Source: Pararhizobium qamdonense
GTDB taxonomy: Bacteria; Pseudomonadota; Alphaproteobacteria; Rhizobiales; Rhizobiaceae
Reading direction: 5' to 3'
Assembly: GCF_029277445.1 (NCBI RefSeq)
Contig: NZ_CP119566.1
Span: 1,085,001-1,149,000 of the forward strand
DNA length: 64,000 bases
Part shown: in pieces, positions 52,375 to 61,518 of the stretch
Layout: each line of letters begins with the position of its first letter
How positions within the stretch are numbered: the first letter of the stretch is position 1
Notes under the pieces: generated by a model
What the model saw: the letters and a program-made list of their open reading frames with translations, nothing else
Database searches by the model: none
Told to the model about the DNA's origin: nothing
Made by a program: the position numbers and the translations under genes

Positions 52375-54684
52375 ATGAAGTCAAATGAACAGAGCGCTCT
52401 TCCGACCGATGTGTATCTTTCGTTCGTAAGCTCACTCTACGATTATCGACAGACATTGTTGATCGGCATGCTGTCGCATGTCGTAACATTCCTGCTTGTC
52501 TTTGCAAAAACCCACGATCCTTTTTTCCTCGGCTGCACGGTCGCCATTGTGCTGATCTGGCTCGTCCGGGGCGTCGGCATGCGCCGGTTCGACCGGGAAG
52601 ATCTGGCCTCGCTGAGCTTTGAAGGCATCCGCCGCTGGGAAAACCGCTATAATGCCGGTGGTGTCTGCGCGACGCTGACGCTGGGAATAGCCTGCGGCTA
52701 TGCCATCCTCGCCACCCGCGATCCCTTTGCCGAACTCGCCTGCATTTCCGTGACCCTTGCCACCATGGTGTCGCTCGTCGGCCGCAATTACGGTTCCGCG
52801 CGTGCCGTCGTCGTCATGTCCCTGTCGGCCTGCGGCCCGATCATCCTTGGTCTGCTCGGCCTGATGGACGTGTTCATGGCGCTGCTTGCCGTCCTGATCG
52901 TGCCATTCATCCTCACCACCTGGTCGATGGCGCGCGGTGTGCGCGAAACCCTGCACAAGAATGTTCTGGCCGCGCGCGAGATATCGACGATCGCCAGCCG
53001 GTTCGATCTCGCGCTCAACAATATGCCGCATGGCCTGTTTATGCTGGACGCAGACAATCGCATTCTGGTCGCCAACCGGCGGGCCTGTGAGCTTCTCAAT
53101 CTCGGCGAGCGCGAACGCCTCAAGGACTGCCATCTCGATGCCGTCCTGCGCTACGGCGTGCGCCACACGTTTCTGGAGCAGGATCAGGCAAAGCAGGTGC
53201 TGAAGCAGCTGAACCAGCTGGTGCAGGGCATGCAGTCGCGCGCGCTCATCCCGTTTTCAGACGACCTGTTTCTGGAGTTTTCCGCAAGCCGCCGCGACAA
53301 TGGCGGCGTCGTGCTGATTTTTGAGGACGTGACGGCGCGGGTGCGGGCGGAAAAGAAGATCCTGCAGATGGCGCGGTTCGACACGCTGACTGGCCTGCCC
53401 AATCGCGACTATTTCGGCGAACTGGTCAGCAATGCGCTCGTCGATAAAAACCGCAATGGTCTGGCCGGCTTCATGATTCTGAATGTCGCCGAGTTCAAGC
53501 ATGTCAACGATACGCGCGGCCATATCGTCGGCGACAGATTGTTGTGCGCGATCTCCGAGCGGCTGAAGAAGGTGACGGGGAACAAGGCGATTGCAGCGCG
53601 CCTGATGGGCGACGAATTCGTTCTGTTCTTTTCCAGCGACAGCAACCGGCGTGTGCTGGAAGAGCGCATGCGGGCGGTGCACGCCCAGATGCGCGGCGCC
53701 TATCTCGCCAGCGGCTTTACCTTCAATATCTCGATGAGCGCCGGCTACGTGATTGCCGATAATTGCGATTTCCGGCTGGAAGACATGCAGATCAAGGCCG
53801 ATCTCGCGCTGTTTGAGAGCAAGAGCCGCGACAAGGGCAGCTGCACCGCGTTCGAAGCGGAGATGGATGCAAACTATCTCGACAGGCAGAAGCTGAAGAC
53901 CGATCTGCGCGAGGCAATCGAGATGGGCGGGCTGTCGGTAGCCTATCAGCCGATGTTCATTGCCGACGGCTCGCGCATCGAATGCTGCGAGGCGCTGGCG
54001 CGTTGGACCCATCCCGAGCGTGGCCCGGTTTCGCCGGATGTGTTTATCCAGGTGGCCGAGGAAATCGGTGTGGTTTCCAGCATCACCAAATTCATGCTGC
54101 GGCAGGCCTGCCTCGATTGCCTGCAATGGCCAAGTCATATCGCCGTTTCCGTCAATCTCTCGGTTCTCGATCTGCGCAACGGCGAGATCATCCCGATCGT
54201 CACGGATATCCTGTCCGAGACGGGGCTCGATCCGTCCCGGCTGCATCTGGAAGTGACGGAAAGCTGCCTGATGGAAGAGGCGGCCAAGGTGCAGACGATC
54301 CTGCAGGAACTGCGCGCGCGCGGCATTACCATCGCTATCGACGATTTCGGGACGGGCTATTCCAGCCTCAGCTATCTCGATGCGCTGCCGCTCGATATCA
54401 TCAAGATCGACCGCTCCTTCGTGCGCAACATCCGCGAGGACGCCCGCCGCTTCAAGCTTCTGCGCGGCATGGTCAACCTGTCGCGCGAGCTCGGATTGAA
54501 AATCGTCATCGAGGGGGTCGAGACCAGCGACCAGTTGGCGCTGATCAATCAGTATAAATGTGCCGACCTGATCCAGGGATATGTGTTTGCCGCGCCCATG
54601 CCGTCGCTTGCGATCGAAAGCCTGTCAGACACATTGCTGAAGAAGCTTTCCGTATCGAAACGGCGCAGCCGGCGGACCGCGTAG
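52375..54684 (+). CDS. membrane-bound GGDEF-EAL cyclic-di-GMP protein with PAS domain
   Basis: 769 residues. An N-terminal block with about five membrane helices (to about residue 185) is followed by a PAS domain (FDLALNNMPHGLFMLDADNRILVANRRA), a GGDEF domain and an EAL domain. The GGDEF active-site loop reads LMGDEF, so the first glycine is methionine and cyclase activity may be impaired. The EAL domain looks complete: CEALARW, NLSVLDLRN, EVTES, DDFGTGYSSLSYL and KIDRSF. Predicted net function is c-di-GMP hydrolysis, modulated by the GGDEF and PAS parts. The start has GCAGGGGG upstream. Confidence 0.92.
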   Translation: MKSNEQSALPTDVYLSFVSSLYDYRQTLLIGMLSHVVTFLLVFAKTHDPFFLGCTVAIVLIWLVRGVGMRRFDREDLASLSFEGIRRWENRYNAGGVCATLTLGIACGYAILATRDPFAELACISVTLATMVSLVGRNYGSARAVVVMSLSACGPIILGLLGLMDVFMALLAVLIVPFILTTWSMARGVRETLHKNVLAAREISTIASRFDLALNNMPHGLFMLDADNRILVANRRACELLNLGERERLKDCHLDAVLRYGVRHTFLEQDQAKQVLKQLNQLVQGMQSRALIPFSDDLFLEFSASRRDNGGVVLIFEDVTARVRAEKKILQMARFDTLTGLPNRDYFGELVSNALVDKNRNGLAGFMILNVAEFKHVNDTRGHIVGDRLLCAISERLKKVTGNKAIAARLMGDEFVLFFSSDSNRRVLEERMRAVHAQMRGAYLASGFTFNISMSAGYVIADNCDFRLEDMQIKADLALFESKSRDKGSCTAFEAEMDANYLDRQKLKTDLREAIEMGGLSVAYQPMFIADGSRIECCEALARWTHPERGPVSPDVFIQVAEEIGVVSSITKFMLRQACLDCLQWPSHIAVSVNLSVLDLRNGEIIPIVTDILSETGLDPSRLHLEVTESCLMEEAAKVQTILQELRARGITIAIDDFGTGYSSLSYLDALPLDIIKIDRSFVRNIREDARRFKLLRGMVNLSRELGLKIVIEGVETSDQLALINQYKCADLIQGYVFAAPMPSLAIESLSDTLLKKLSVSKRRSRRTA

Positions 54685-54799
54685 ACGTAGAGTCTCAATT
54701 CGCCTTGCTTTCGATCCGACCGTGCTGCCATTCCGGGACACCGGAGTTGCGCCTGTTTCACGCCGTTACGCCATCAAAAAGCTCAATGGTAATTTAGCG

Positions 54800-54849
54800 T
54801 TAACTGTCTGTTAACCTTAACAAATGGTTTATGCTTAATAAACCATTAA
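54800..54849. promoter_or_regulatory. two CtrA-type boxes upstream of the acyltransferase gene
   Basis: TTAACTGTCTGTTAAC (TTAA at 54800-54803 and 54811-54814) and TTAATAAACCATTAA (54835-54838 and 54846-54849) both fit TTAA-N7-TTAA, the CtrA consensus. The second overlaps a perfect inverted repeat, AATGGTTTA (54823-54831) with TAAACCATT (54839-54847). The gene starts 29 bases further on. Confidence 0.6.
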
Positions 54850-54877
54850 GATATTGTGAGGTGCCTCCGTTTAGCCG

Positions 54878-55657
54878 ATGAATGCCCATTCAACAGGGGC
54901 GTTTGACGAGATGAAAGCGGAGCAGAACAGATTTTCAGAGCGGTTGCTCGAACTGTTGGACCATGTGGAATACCGCCGGGTCGAGACGGGCGAGGACATG
55001 GAAGATGTCGCCCGCATTCGTTTCAAGGCCTATAAGATGGCCGACATCCTGCCCTTGTCCGGCACGATGCTGATCGATGACATCGATTTCGACAGTCACG
55101 CCTATGTGTTCGGGATCTATTTCGAGGAGCGCCTGATCAGCACGGTGCGGGTGCATCATGTGACGCCCGAACATCGGGTCAGCTCGTCCGGCTCGGTCTT
55201 TGGCGCCGAGATCGACAGTTTTCTGGATGCCGGCCTGTCCCTGATCGATCCGGTCCGGCTTGCCGCCGATCCGGAGATCCTCAAGGAAATGCCGGCGATC
55301 CCCTATCTGACCCTGCGGGTCGCCACTATGGCCTCCGAGCATTTCGATGTCGACCGGTGTCTGTCGCTGGTCAAGCCGCAGCATGCCGCCTTCTACAGGC
55401 GCATCTTCGATGCCGACACGATCGTGTCACCGCAAAAGAACTGCGGCGACTACAAGATCGACCTGACGCTGCTTGCTGCCCGCGTCCGCGAAATCCGGCC
55501 CTGGCTCTATACGCGGTTTCCGTTTTTCGATTCGGAAGCGTTCGAGCGGCGCATGATGTTCGGGGATGACCGGGAGGCGCAGTATGCGCCGCTGACGGTG
55601 CTGCCAACCGCGCGGCTGGCGCTGACGATGCAGAGCCGTGCGCGCAATCCGGGCTGA
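54878..55657 (+). CDS. FeeM-like N-acyl amino acid synthase / GNAT-type acyltransferase
   Basis: 259 residues. The segment VEYRRVETGEDMEDVARIRFKAYKMADILP, then YVFGIYFEERLISTVRVHHV and DPVRLAADPEILKEMPAIPYLTLRVATMASEHFDVDRCLSLVKPQHAAFYRRIF, fits the FeeM/autoinducer-synthase-like GNAT fold that joins acyl chains from acyl carrier protein to an amine. It is not a canonical LuxI. The product may be an N-acyl amino acid, as FeeM makes N-acyl tyrosine, or a lipid precursor. Two CtrA-type boxes upstream suggest cell-cycle control. Assignment at family level is by pattern. Confidence 0.75.
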   Translation: MNAHSTGAFDEMKAEQNRFSERLLELLDHVEYRRVETGEDMEDVARIRFKAYKMADILPLSGTMLIDDIDFDSHAYVFGIYFEERLISTVRVHHVTPEHRVSSSGSVFGAEIDSFLDAGLSLIDPVRLAADPEILKEMPAIPYLTLRVATMASEHFDVDRCLSLVKPQHAAFYRRIFDADTIVSPQKNCGDYKIDLTLLAARVREIRPWLYTRFPFFDSEAFERRMMFGDDREAQYAPLTVLPTARLALTMQSRARNPG

Positions 55658-55876
55658 CCAGGCTTGAAGTGCCGCAACGGCCCTCCGCCACACCGTTATG
55701 CCGCAGGTTGCAGCTGCAGTTTTCGTTGCGTTTGACCGTGGCTTTGTGTAAGGCCACCTATGCGCGATCGATGCTCTCGGGCTCTTTGAATGCGCATGGA
55801 ATGGAAGAGAGACGGGATGCCGCGCTTGCCGCCAAAGGCGAACCAGCGCGCGGCTGAATTTCAGGGAGATATGACA

Positions 55877-56101
55877 ATGGCTGAACATCACTCCGGACCG
55901 GCCGAACTGGGCGCACCGATGGATTATGCCGAACACGAGAAGACCTATAATTTCTTCCTCGAGGCGACGAAAATTGTCACGATCTTCTGCGTTGCGCTGC
56001 TGATCGCCATGGCTGCCGGTTTCTTCACCAGCGCCGGCTTCTTCACCGCCTTCGTTCTTTTCGTTCTCCTCAATATCGCCGGTTTCGTGCTGCTGCGCTG
56101 A
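55877..56101 (+). CDS. aa3-type cytochrome c oxidase subunit IV
   Basis: 74 residues from ATG 55877 (GGGAGA seven bases upstream; an ATG two codons earlier is too close). A polar start MAEHHSGPAELGAPMDYAEHEKTYNFF and a long hydrophobic C-terminal region (VTIFCVALLIAMAAGFFTSAGFF, AFVLFVLLNIAGFVLL). The MDYAEHEKTY signature defines the alphaproteobacterial COX subunit IV. It usually lies just before pntAA in rhizobia, as here. Confidence 0.85.
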   Translation: MAEHHSGPAELGAPMDYAEHEKTYNFFLEATKIVTIFCVALLIAMAAGFFTSAGFFTAFVLFVLLNIAGFVLLR

Positions 56102-56293
56102 CCGGCTTTCCAAAGTTCTGACGGAAGCGGCACTTGGGAGTGAGGTGCCGGCTTTTGCATGGCCCGGTGTTCGCCGGGCCGGAAAAGGCATGCGCGCAGG
56201 CCGCCGGAGGGTGGCTCAAGGCGTGATTATCGAGTGTACGGGATAGTGGAAATCGCGGCCTGCCGTGCTCCCGCCCGTTTCAGGGAGGAACCT

Positions 56294-57451
56294 GTGGCAG
56301 AGACCGTATTCATACCGTTGGAAACATTTCCGGGTGAGGGCCGTATCGCGGCGTCGCCTGAGAGTGTGAAGAAGCTCAAGACCCTCGGCTTCGATGTCGT
56401 GGTTCAGGCCGGTGCCGGCACTCTGTCGCGTATTCCAGACAGCGAATTCGAAAAAGCCGGTGCGGCGATCGGCTCTGCCGGGGATGCTGCCCGCGCCGAT
56501 GTGGTGCTGAAGGTGCGGCGCCCGTCTTCGGCAGAAGTCGCAGGCTACAAGTCCGGCGCCATCGTGCTGGCGATCATGGATCCCTATGGCAACGATCAGG
56601 CATTGGCCGATATGGCCAAGGCCGGCGTTTCGGCATTTGCGATGGAGCTGATGCCGCGCATCACCCGTGCCCAGTCCATGGACGTGCTCTCCTCTCAGGC
56701 CAATCTTGCCGGCTACCAGGCCGTGATCGAGGCGGCCTCAGAATATGACCGGGCGATGCCGATGATGATGACGGCGGCGGGCACTGTCCCTGCGGCAAAG
56801 GTCTTCGTCATGGGCGCTGGCGTTGCCGGCCTGCAGGCGATTGCCACGGCGCGGCGTCTGGGTGCCGTTGTCTCCGCCACCGACGTCCGCCCTGCTTCCA
56901 AGGAACAGGTCGCCTCGCTCGGCGCCAAGTTCGTGGCCGTCGAGGACGAGGAATTCAAGGCGGCCGAAACCGCTGGCGGCTATGCCAAGGAAATGTCGGC
57001 GGAATACAAGGCCAAGCAGGCGGCGCTGACCGCCGAGCATCTGGCCAAGCAGGATATCGTCATCACCACCGCGCTGATCCCCGGCCGCCCGGCGCCCCGG
57101 CTCATCACCCGCGATATGCTCAAAGCGATGAAGCCCGGCTCGATCGCCGTCGATCTGGCCGTCGAGCGCGGCGGCAATGTCGAAGGTGCGGTTGCCGATC
57201 AGGTGGTCGAGGTCGAGGGCGTCAAGGTCGTCGGCTACACCAATATGCCCGGCCGTATCGCCGCGTCCGCGTCCGCACTCTACGCCAAGAACCTCGTGAC
57301 GTTCCTCGAGACTATGGTTTCCAAGGAAACCAAGGCGCTGGCGCTCAATGCCGGGGACGAACTGGTCAAGGCGACGATGCTGACGCATGGCGGTGCCGTG
57401 GTGCATCCGAATTTCGCCGCAGCGCCGGTCGTGGTTGCCGCAAGCTCTTAA
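56294..57451 (+). CDS. pntAA: NAD(P) transhydrogenase alpha subunit, part 1
   Basis: 385 residues from a GTG at 56294 with AGGGAGGAACCT upstream; the longer frame to 56159 has no support. It binds NAD(H): TVFIPLETFPGEGRIAASPESVKKLKTLGFDVVVQAGAG at the N terminus, VFVMGAGVAGLQAIATARRLGAVVSATDVRPA (Rossmann loop) and the RQD-equivalent mobile-loop region. The membrane part is carried by the separate pntAB gene 63 bases downstream, the three-polypeptide form usual in alphaproteobacteria. The complex uses the proton gradient to reduce NADP with NADH. Confidence 0.95.
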   Translation: MAETVFIPLETFPGEGRIAASPESVKKLKTLGFDVVVQAGAGTLSRIPDSEFEKAGAAIGSAGDAARADVVLKVRRPSSAEVAGYKSGAIVLAIMDPYGNDQALADMAKAGVSAFAMELMPRITRAQSMDVLSSQANLAGYQAVIEAASEYDRAMPMMMTAAGTVPAAKVFVMGAGVAGLQAIATARRLGAVVSATDVRPASKEQVASLGAKFVAVEDEEFKAAETAGGYAKEMSAEYKAKQAALTAEHLAKQDIVITTALIPGRPAPRLITRDMLKAMKPGSIAVDLAVERGGNVEGAVADQVVEVEGVKVVGYTNMPGRIAASASALYAKNLVTFLETMVSKETKALALNAGDELVKATMLTHGGAVVHPNFAAAPVVVAASS

Positions 57452-57514
57452 AAAATTGGAGAGGGCAGCGTGCGTGCTTCGGGGAGAAGCGCGGCTGCCT
57501 CAGGGAGAAATGGT

Positions 57515-57925
57515 ATGGCCAATGAGATGCTCGACAAGGCGATCGGCGAGCTCGACCGGGCGGTCGAAGCGGTGCGCACCGCCGCCGAATATGTGCCGGA
57601 TGCCACCGGTAATGTCGTCCACGGGTTGAGTGGCGGCGCGATCGATCCGTTCGTGTTTCAACTGGCGATCTTCGTTCTGTCGATCTTCGTCGGCTATTAC
57701 GTGGTGTGGTCGGTGACGCCGGCTCTGCACACGCCGCTGATGGCGGTCACCAATGCGATTTCCTCGGTTATCGTCGTTGGTGCACTGCTTGCCGTCGGCA
57801 TTTCTGCCTCCGGCCTTGCCACCGGCTTCGGCTTCGTGGCGCTGATCCTTGCCTCGGTCAATATTTTCGGCGGCTTCCTGGTGACCCAGCGCATGCTGGC
57901 CATGTACAAGAAAAAAGAGAAGTGA
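57515..57925 (+). CDS. pntAB: NAD(P) transhydrogenase alpha subunit, membrane part
   Basis: 136 residues from ATG 57515 (AGGGAGAAATGGT upstream). A short helical start (LDKAIGELDRAVEAVRTAAEYV) is followed by about four membrane helices: DPFVFQLAIFVLSIFVGYYVVWSV, NAISSVIVVGALLAVGISASG and GFGFVALILASVNIFGGFLVTQRML. It forms the proton-conducting membrane part with PntB. pntB begins 10 bases after the stop. Confidence 0.95.
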   Translation: MANEMLDKAIGELDRAVEAVRTAAEYVPDATGNVVHGLSGGAIDPFVFQLAIFVLSIFVGYYVVWSVTPALHTPLMAVTNAISSVIVVGALLAVGISASGLATGFGFVALILASVNIFGGFLVTQRMLAMYKKKEK

Positions 57926-57935
57926 GGCTGCCGTC

Positions 57936-59336
57936 ATGAGTGCCAATATCGCAGCCTTCCTCTATCTGGTTTCCGGTGTCCTGTTCATCATGGCGCTGCG
58001 CGGTCTGTCGCATCCGACCACCTCGCGCCGGGGCAATATTCTCGGCATGGTCGGCATGGGCATTGCCATCGTCACCACGCTTCTGCTGGCCACGCCGTCG
58101 TTCGGCGGTCTGGTGCTGATCGTGCTCGGTCTTGCCATTGGTGGCGGCGCGGGTGCCTATATCGCCCGCTCGATCCCGATGACGTCGATGCCGCAGCTTG
58201 TCGCCGGCTTCCATTCGCTGGTCGGTCTTGCCGCCGTGCTCGTCGCAGCCTCGGCACTGTATACGCCGTCCTCTTTCGGCATCGGTGAGATCGGCGGGAT
58301 CCATGCCCAGGCGCTGGTCGAAATGGCGCTTGGTGTCGCCATCGGCGCCATCACCTTTACCGGCTCGATCATCGCGTTTCTGAAGCTCGATGGCCGCATG
58401 TCCGGCAAGCCGATCATGCTGCCGTTCCGCCATGTCATCAACACGGTGCTTCTGCTGTTGATCATCTTCTTCATCGTCGGGCTTGCGGCGTCGGAAAGCC
58501 ATTTCGATTTCTGGGCGATCGTTGTTCTGTCGCTGGTGCTCGGCGTGCTCTTGATCGTGCCGATCGGCGGCGCCGACATGCCGGTGGTCGTTTCCATGCT
58601 GAATTCCTATTCCGGCTGGGCCGCTGCCGGCATCGGCTTCACACTTGGAAATTTGGCGCTGATCATCACCGGCGCTCTGGTCGGCTCGTCGGGCGCGATC
58701 CTGTCCTACATCATGTGCAAAGGCATGAACCGTTCCTTCATCTCGGTCATCCTCGGCGGTTTCGGTGGCGATACTGCAGCCGCTGCCAGCGATGACGGCG
58801 TTGTCCGCACGGTCAAGCAAGGCTCGGCCGATGATGCCGCCTTCCTGATGGCCAATGCGTCGAAGGTGATCATCGTGCCGGGTTACGGCATGGCGGTGGC
58901 GCAGGCCCAGCATGCCGTGCGCGAACTGGCGGATGCGCTGAAAAAGAATGGCGTCGAAGTGAAATATGCCATCCATCCGGTTGCCGGCCGTATGCCCGGC
59001 CATATGAACGTGCTCTTGGCCGAGGCCAATGTGCCCTATGATGAAGTGTTCGAACTCGAAGACATCAACTCGGAATTCGCGCAGGCAGACGTAGCCTATG
59101 TCATCGGCGCCAACGACGTCACCAACCCGGCGGCACGCGACGACAAGACCTCGCCGATCTATGGCATGCCGATCCTCGACGTCGATAAGGCCAAGACCTG
59201 CCTGTTCGTCAAGCGCTCGCTCGGCTCCGGCTATGCCGGTATCGACAATACGCTGTTCTATAAGGACGGCACGATGATGCTGCTTGGGGATGCCAAGAAG
59301 ATGACCGACGATATCGTCAAGGCGATGAACCACTGA
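57936..59336 (+). CDS. pntB: NAD(P) transhydrogenase beta subunit
   Basis: 466 residues. About nine membrane helices in the N-terminal 260 residues, with IGGADMPVVVSMLNSYSGWAAAGIGF at the last turns, then the cytoplasmic NADP(H)-binding domain: KVIIVPGYGMAVAQAQHAVRELADAL, VKYAIHPVAGRMPGHMNVLLAEANVPYDEVFELEDINSEFAQADVAYVIGANDVTNPAA. The full set supports an active proton-pumping transhydrogenase supplying NADPH. A terminator follows at 59361. Confidence 0.96.
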   Translation: MSANIAAFLYLVSGVLFIMALRGLSHPTTSRRGNILGMVGMGIAIVTTLLLATPSFGGLVLIVLGLAIGGGAGAYIARSIPMTSMPQLVAGFHSLVGLAAVLVAASALYTPSSFGIGEIGGIHAQALVEMALGVAIGAITFTGSIIAFLKLDGRMSGKPIMLPFRHVINTVLLLLIIFFIVGLAASESHFDFWAIVVLSLVLGVLLIVPIGGADMPVVVSMLNSYSGWAAAGIGFTLGNLALIITGALVGSSGAILSYIMCKGMNRSFISVILGGFGGDTAAAASDDGVVRTVKQGSADDAAFLMANASKVIIVPGYGMAVAQAQHAVRELADALKKNGVEVKYAIHPVAGRMPGHMNVLLAEANVPYDEVFELEDINSEFAQADVAYVIGANDVTNPAARDDKTSPIYGMPILDVDKAKTCLFVKRSLGSGYAGIDNTLFYKDGTMMLLGDAKKMTDDIVKAMNH

Positions 59337-59360
59337 CGGCAGTCTTCAAAGCTGAACGCG

Positions 59361-59390
59361 AAAATGCCCGCCGGTGTGGCGGGCATTTTT
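59361..59390 (+). terminator. intrinsic terminator after pntB
   Basis: AAAATGCCCGCC (59361-59372) pairs with GGCGGGCATTTT (59378-59389) and is followed by TTTTT including the stem end. It lies between convergent genes and may end transcription from both sides. Confidence 0.9.
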
Positions 59391-59415
59391 GTGACTGGAG
59401 GTCAAAATATCCGGA

Positions 59416-59895
59416 TCAGATGGCTGCCGGAGCCAGCGTCATCTTCTCGACGCCGATAGCAATATTCAGGCCTTCCTGAACCTGAACGTTGACGGGTTGC
59501 AACATGAACGCCTTGTCGATGCCGCCACCAAGGATCTTGGCGCCCGCACCGGCTGCAAAGCTCGCATCGGCTCCAACGCCGTAATAAGCGCCGCTCAGCG
59601 GAAAGTTGGCATCGCTGACGCCGGTCTTGGCGAGCACATCCCAGATCATTACGCTCTTGCCGGTCTGGCCAAGATCAATACCGAATTTCTCGATCTTGCC
59701 GTCATAAACCGCTGCCGGTCCGCCAGCCGCCGAGGTGTAGGTGCATCTCAGAAGCTTCTCGGATGTGATGATCATGCCGACGTTACCGTCCGAGCCACAT
59801 ACCAGCCGGCCCAGGGTCACATAATCTGCGGCAGCCACTGGTGCGACCCAGACGGCGGCCAGTGCAGTTGCGGCGATGATTGTGCGTTTCAACAT
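59416..59895 (-). CDS. DUF992 family secreted protein
   Basis: 159 residues with a signal peptide MLKRTIIAATALAAVWVAPVAA, then the DUF992 domain: YVTLGRLVCGSDGNVGMIITSEKLLRCTYTSA, where the cysteines (CG, LLRCTY) are conserved, and the closing AYYGVGADASFAAGAGAKILGGG. Exported to the periplasm; function unknown. It often occurs in rhizobia as a single gene. Convergent with pntB. Confidence 0.9.
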   Translation of the reverse strand: MLKRTIIAATALAAVWVAPVAAADYVTLGRLVCGSDGNVGMIITSEKLLRCTYTSAAGGPAAVYDGKIEKFGIDLGQTGKSVMIWDVLAKTGVSDANFPLSGAYYGVGADASFAAGAGAKILGGGIDKAFMLQPVNVQVQEGLNIAIGVEKMTLAPAAI

Positions 59896-60050
59896 GGTTC
59901 TTACTCCTGTTCTACCCCTTCATCGCCGTTTTTGCTCTGAGGGGGCGTTCAATTCTTCGCGCATGCGGGGTTCATAAGGGCAATGCGCGGATGGTGAGCC
60001 AACAACGGATCGCAGAGAAGTTGGTTCCCTCCAGTACGAAGGACAAGCAA

Positions 60051-60079
60051 TAAAAAACCCGCTGCGGTGGCAGCGGGTT
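60051..60079 (-). terminator. intrinsic terminator of the TPR gene
   Basis: On the minus strand AACCCGCTGC pairs with GCAGCGGGTT and is followed by TTTTATTG. It lies 31 bases after the TPR gene stop. Confidence 0.85.
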
Positions 60080-60109
60080 GATATGTCGCTTATCGGTAAA
60101 GGCTTGCTT

Positions 60110-60997
60110 TTACCCGGTGGCCTTCACGCGTGCCAGGCCGGCGCGGGCTGGTTCGTATTTGGGATCCAGCGACAGCGCATGGCCGTAGGATTTTGCCGCC
60201 TTTGCCTTGTCGCCACGGCGCTCATAGACCAGCGCCTGGTTGGCCCAGGATTCGGCGATCTTGCCGTTCAGATTGATGGCCGTGTTGAAATCCGCAAACG
60301 CGTTATCGTCGTCGTTGGTGGCGACATAGGAAATCCCGCGGCCGTTGTAAGGCTCGGGCGCACTGGGCGAAAGCGAGATCGCGGTGGAGAAATCCTCGAT
60401 CGCCTGGGCATGCTGCTTGCGGGCCTGATAGATCAGGCCGCGATTGTGATAGGCGCGGGGATCTGTCGTGTCGAGTTCTATGGCCTTGTTGAAATCGGCG
60501 AATGCCTGATCCAGCTGCCCGGCCTGGCGGTAAAGATTGCCGCGGCCGATGAAGGCGACGTCGTAACGCGGGTTCAGCTGCAGCGCCCGGTTATAGTCGG
60601 ATTGTGCCGACGACTGGTCGCCCATATTGCGCTCGACAAGCGCCCGGTTGGCATAGGCCTGGTAAAATTGCGGGTTGAGTTCGATCGCCTTGTTGAAATC
60701 GGCAAGCGCCCGGCGGAATTCGCCGGCGCGGCCATAGGCCGACCCACGCACATTGTAGCCTTCCGGATCGCTCGGATTGGCCGAAATCACGGCGGAGAGC
60801 GAGGCGATGTTCTCCTCGCTGCCCTGTGCCCGCTCGACACGCATCGTGTCGTTCGACGTCTCGGCGGTGGTGCAGCCTGAAAGCGCCAAAGCGCCGGCCA
60901 CCGCCAATAGGGAGGCGAGAGCGAAGCCGCGTCGATGGGAGCGCCCGGCATGGCCGGTATGGTCGGAAAAATCCGCAGTCCTGGCAGTCGATGTCAA
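60110..60997 (-). CDS. TPR repeat lipoprotein
   Basis: 295 residues from a TTG at 60997 (AGGA nine bases upstream; no ATG is available). A lipoprotein signal ends LAVAGALALSGC with the acylated cysteine at about residue 42. Six tetratricopeptide repeats follow, for instance AYGRAGEFRRALADFNKAIELNPQ, ALVERNMGDQSSAQSDYNRALQLNPR and GLIYQARKQHAQAIEDFSTAISLSP. It is likely an outer- or inner-membrane anchored scaffold (NlpI-like class). Its partner is unknown. Confidence 0.9.
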   Translation of the reverse strand: MTSTARTADFSDHTGHAGRSHRRGFALASLLAVAGALALSGCTTAETSNDTMRVERAQGSEENIASLSAVISANPSDPEGYNVRGSAYGRAGEFRRALADFNKAIELNPQFYQAYANRALVERNMGDQSSAQSDYNRALQLNPRYDVAFIGRGNLYRQAGQLDQAFADFNKAIELDTTDPRAYHNRGLIYQARKQHAQAIEDFSTAISLSPSAPEPYNGRGISYVATNDDDNAFADFNTAINLNGKIAESWANQALVYERRGDKAKAAKSYGHALSLDPKYEPARAGLARVKATG

Positions 60998-61278
60998 GAT
61001 TGATTTCCTCGATTAAGCGAAGCGTCTCGGCATGTCCCGGGCCTGAAGCGGCGGATCGGGCCAGCATGCACAGTTTCAAAGTCCGGGACGCTCTTACACC
61101 ATAATGGGTGGCACCATCATGATGGGCGTTCCGTGTGTCCGAAGACAGTGTAGCACGCTCTGCGCGCTGGTCGCCCGTACGCGGAATTATTTCCGGTGCG
61201 ACTGAAGAAATAGAAAGAGCGGTGGCGATGATATCGCCCCCGCCCGATTTACGCGTCAAATGCGCCGTAAATGCTTGA
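60998..61278. other. intergenic region between TPR lipoprotein and rpsU
   Basis: 281 bases, probably holding the promoter of the TPR gene on the minus strand and the 3' region of rpsU. No clear terminator dyad for rpsU was seen here. Confidence 0.4.
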
Positions 61279-61518
61279 TCAGCGTGCTGCAGCCGCCGAA
61301 GGGCGGGCGGTCACGATGCCGCTTTCGCGCTGCAGACGCTTGCGGGCCAGCTTGCGGATGCGGCGAACGCCTTCAGCCTTTTCGCGGGCGCGCTTCTGGG
61401 ATGGCTTTTCGTAGGCCTCACGCATCTTCATTTCGCGGAAAATGCCTTCGCGCTGCATCTTCTTCTTGAGTGCGCGAAGCGCTTGATCGACATTGTTGTC
61501 GCGGACTAGTACCTGCAC
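61279..61518 (-). CDS. rpsU: 30S ribosomal protein bS21
   Basis: 79 residues. [53 protein letters not shown] is the entire S21 signature (written here only in part), with the basic C-terminal tail [15 protein letters not shown] and an alanine-rich end typical of rhizobial S21. It joins the 30S platform late and helps initiation. Many alphaproteobacteria have more than one rpsU copy, so another may exist elsewhere. Confidence 0.95.
   Translation of the reverse strand: MQVLVRDNNVDQALRALKKKMQREGIFREMKMREAYEKPSQKRAREKAEGVRRIRKLARKRLQRESGIVTARPSAAAAR

Noticed and set aside
57858..59333. 491-codon minus-strand ORF opposite pntB
   Set aside because: Shadow of pntB; low-complexity Arg/His/Asp composition.
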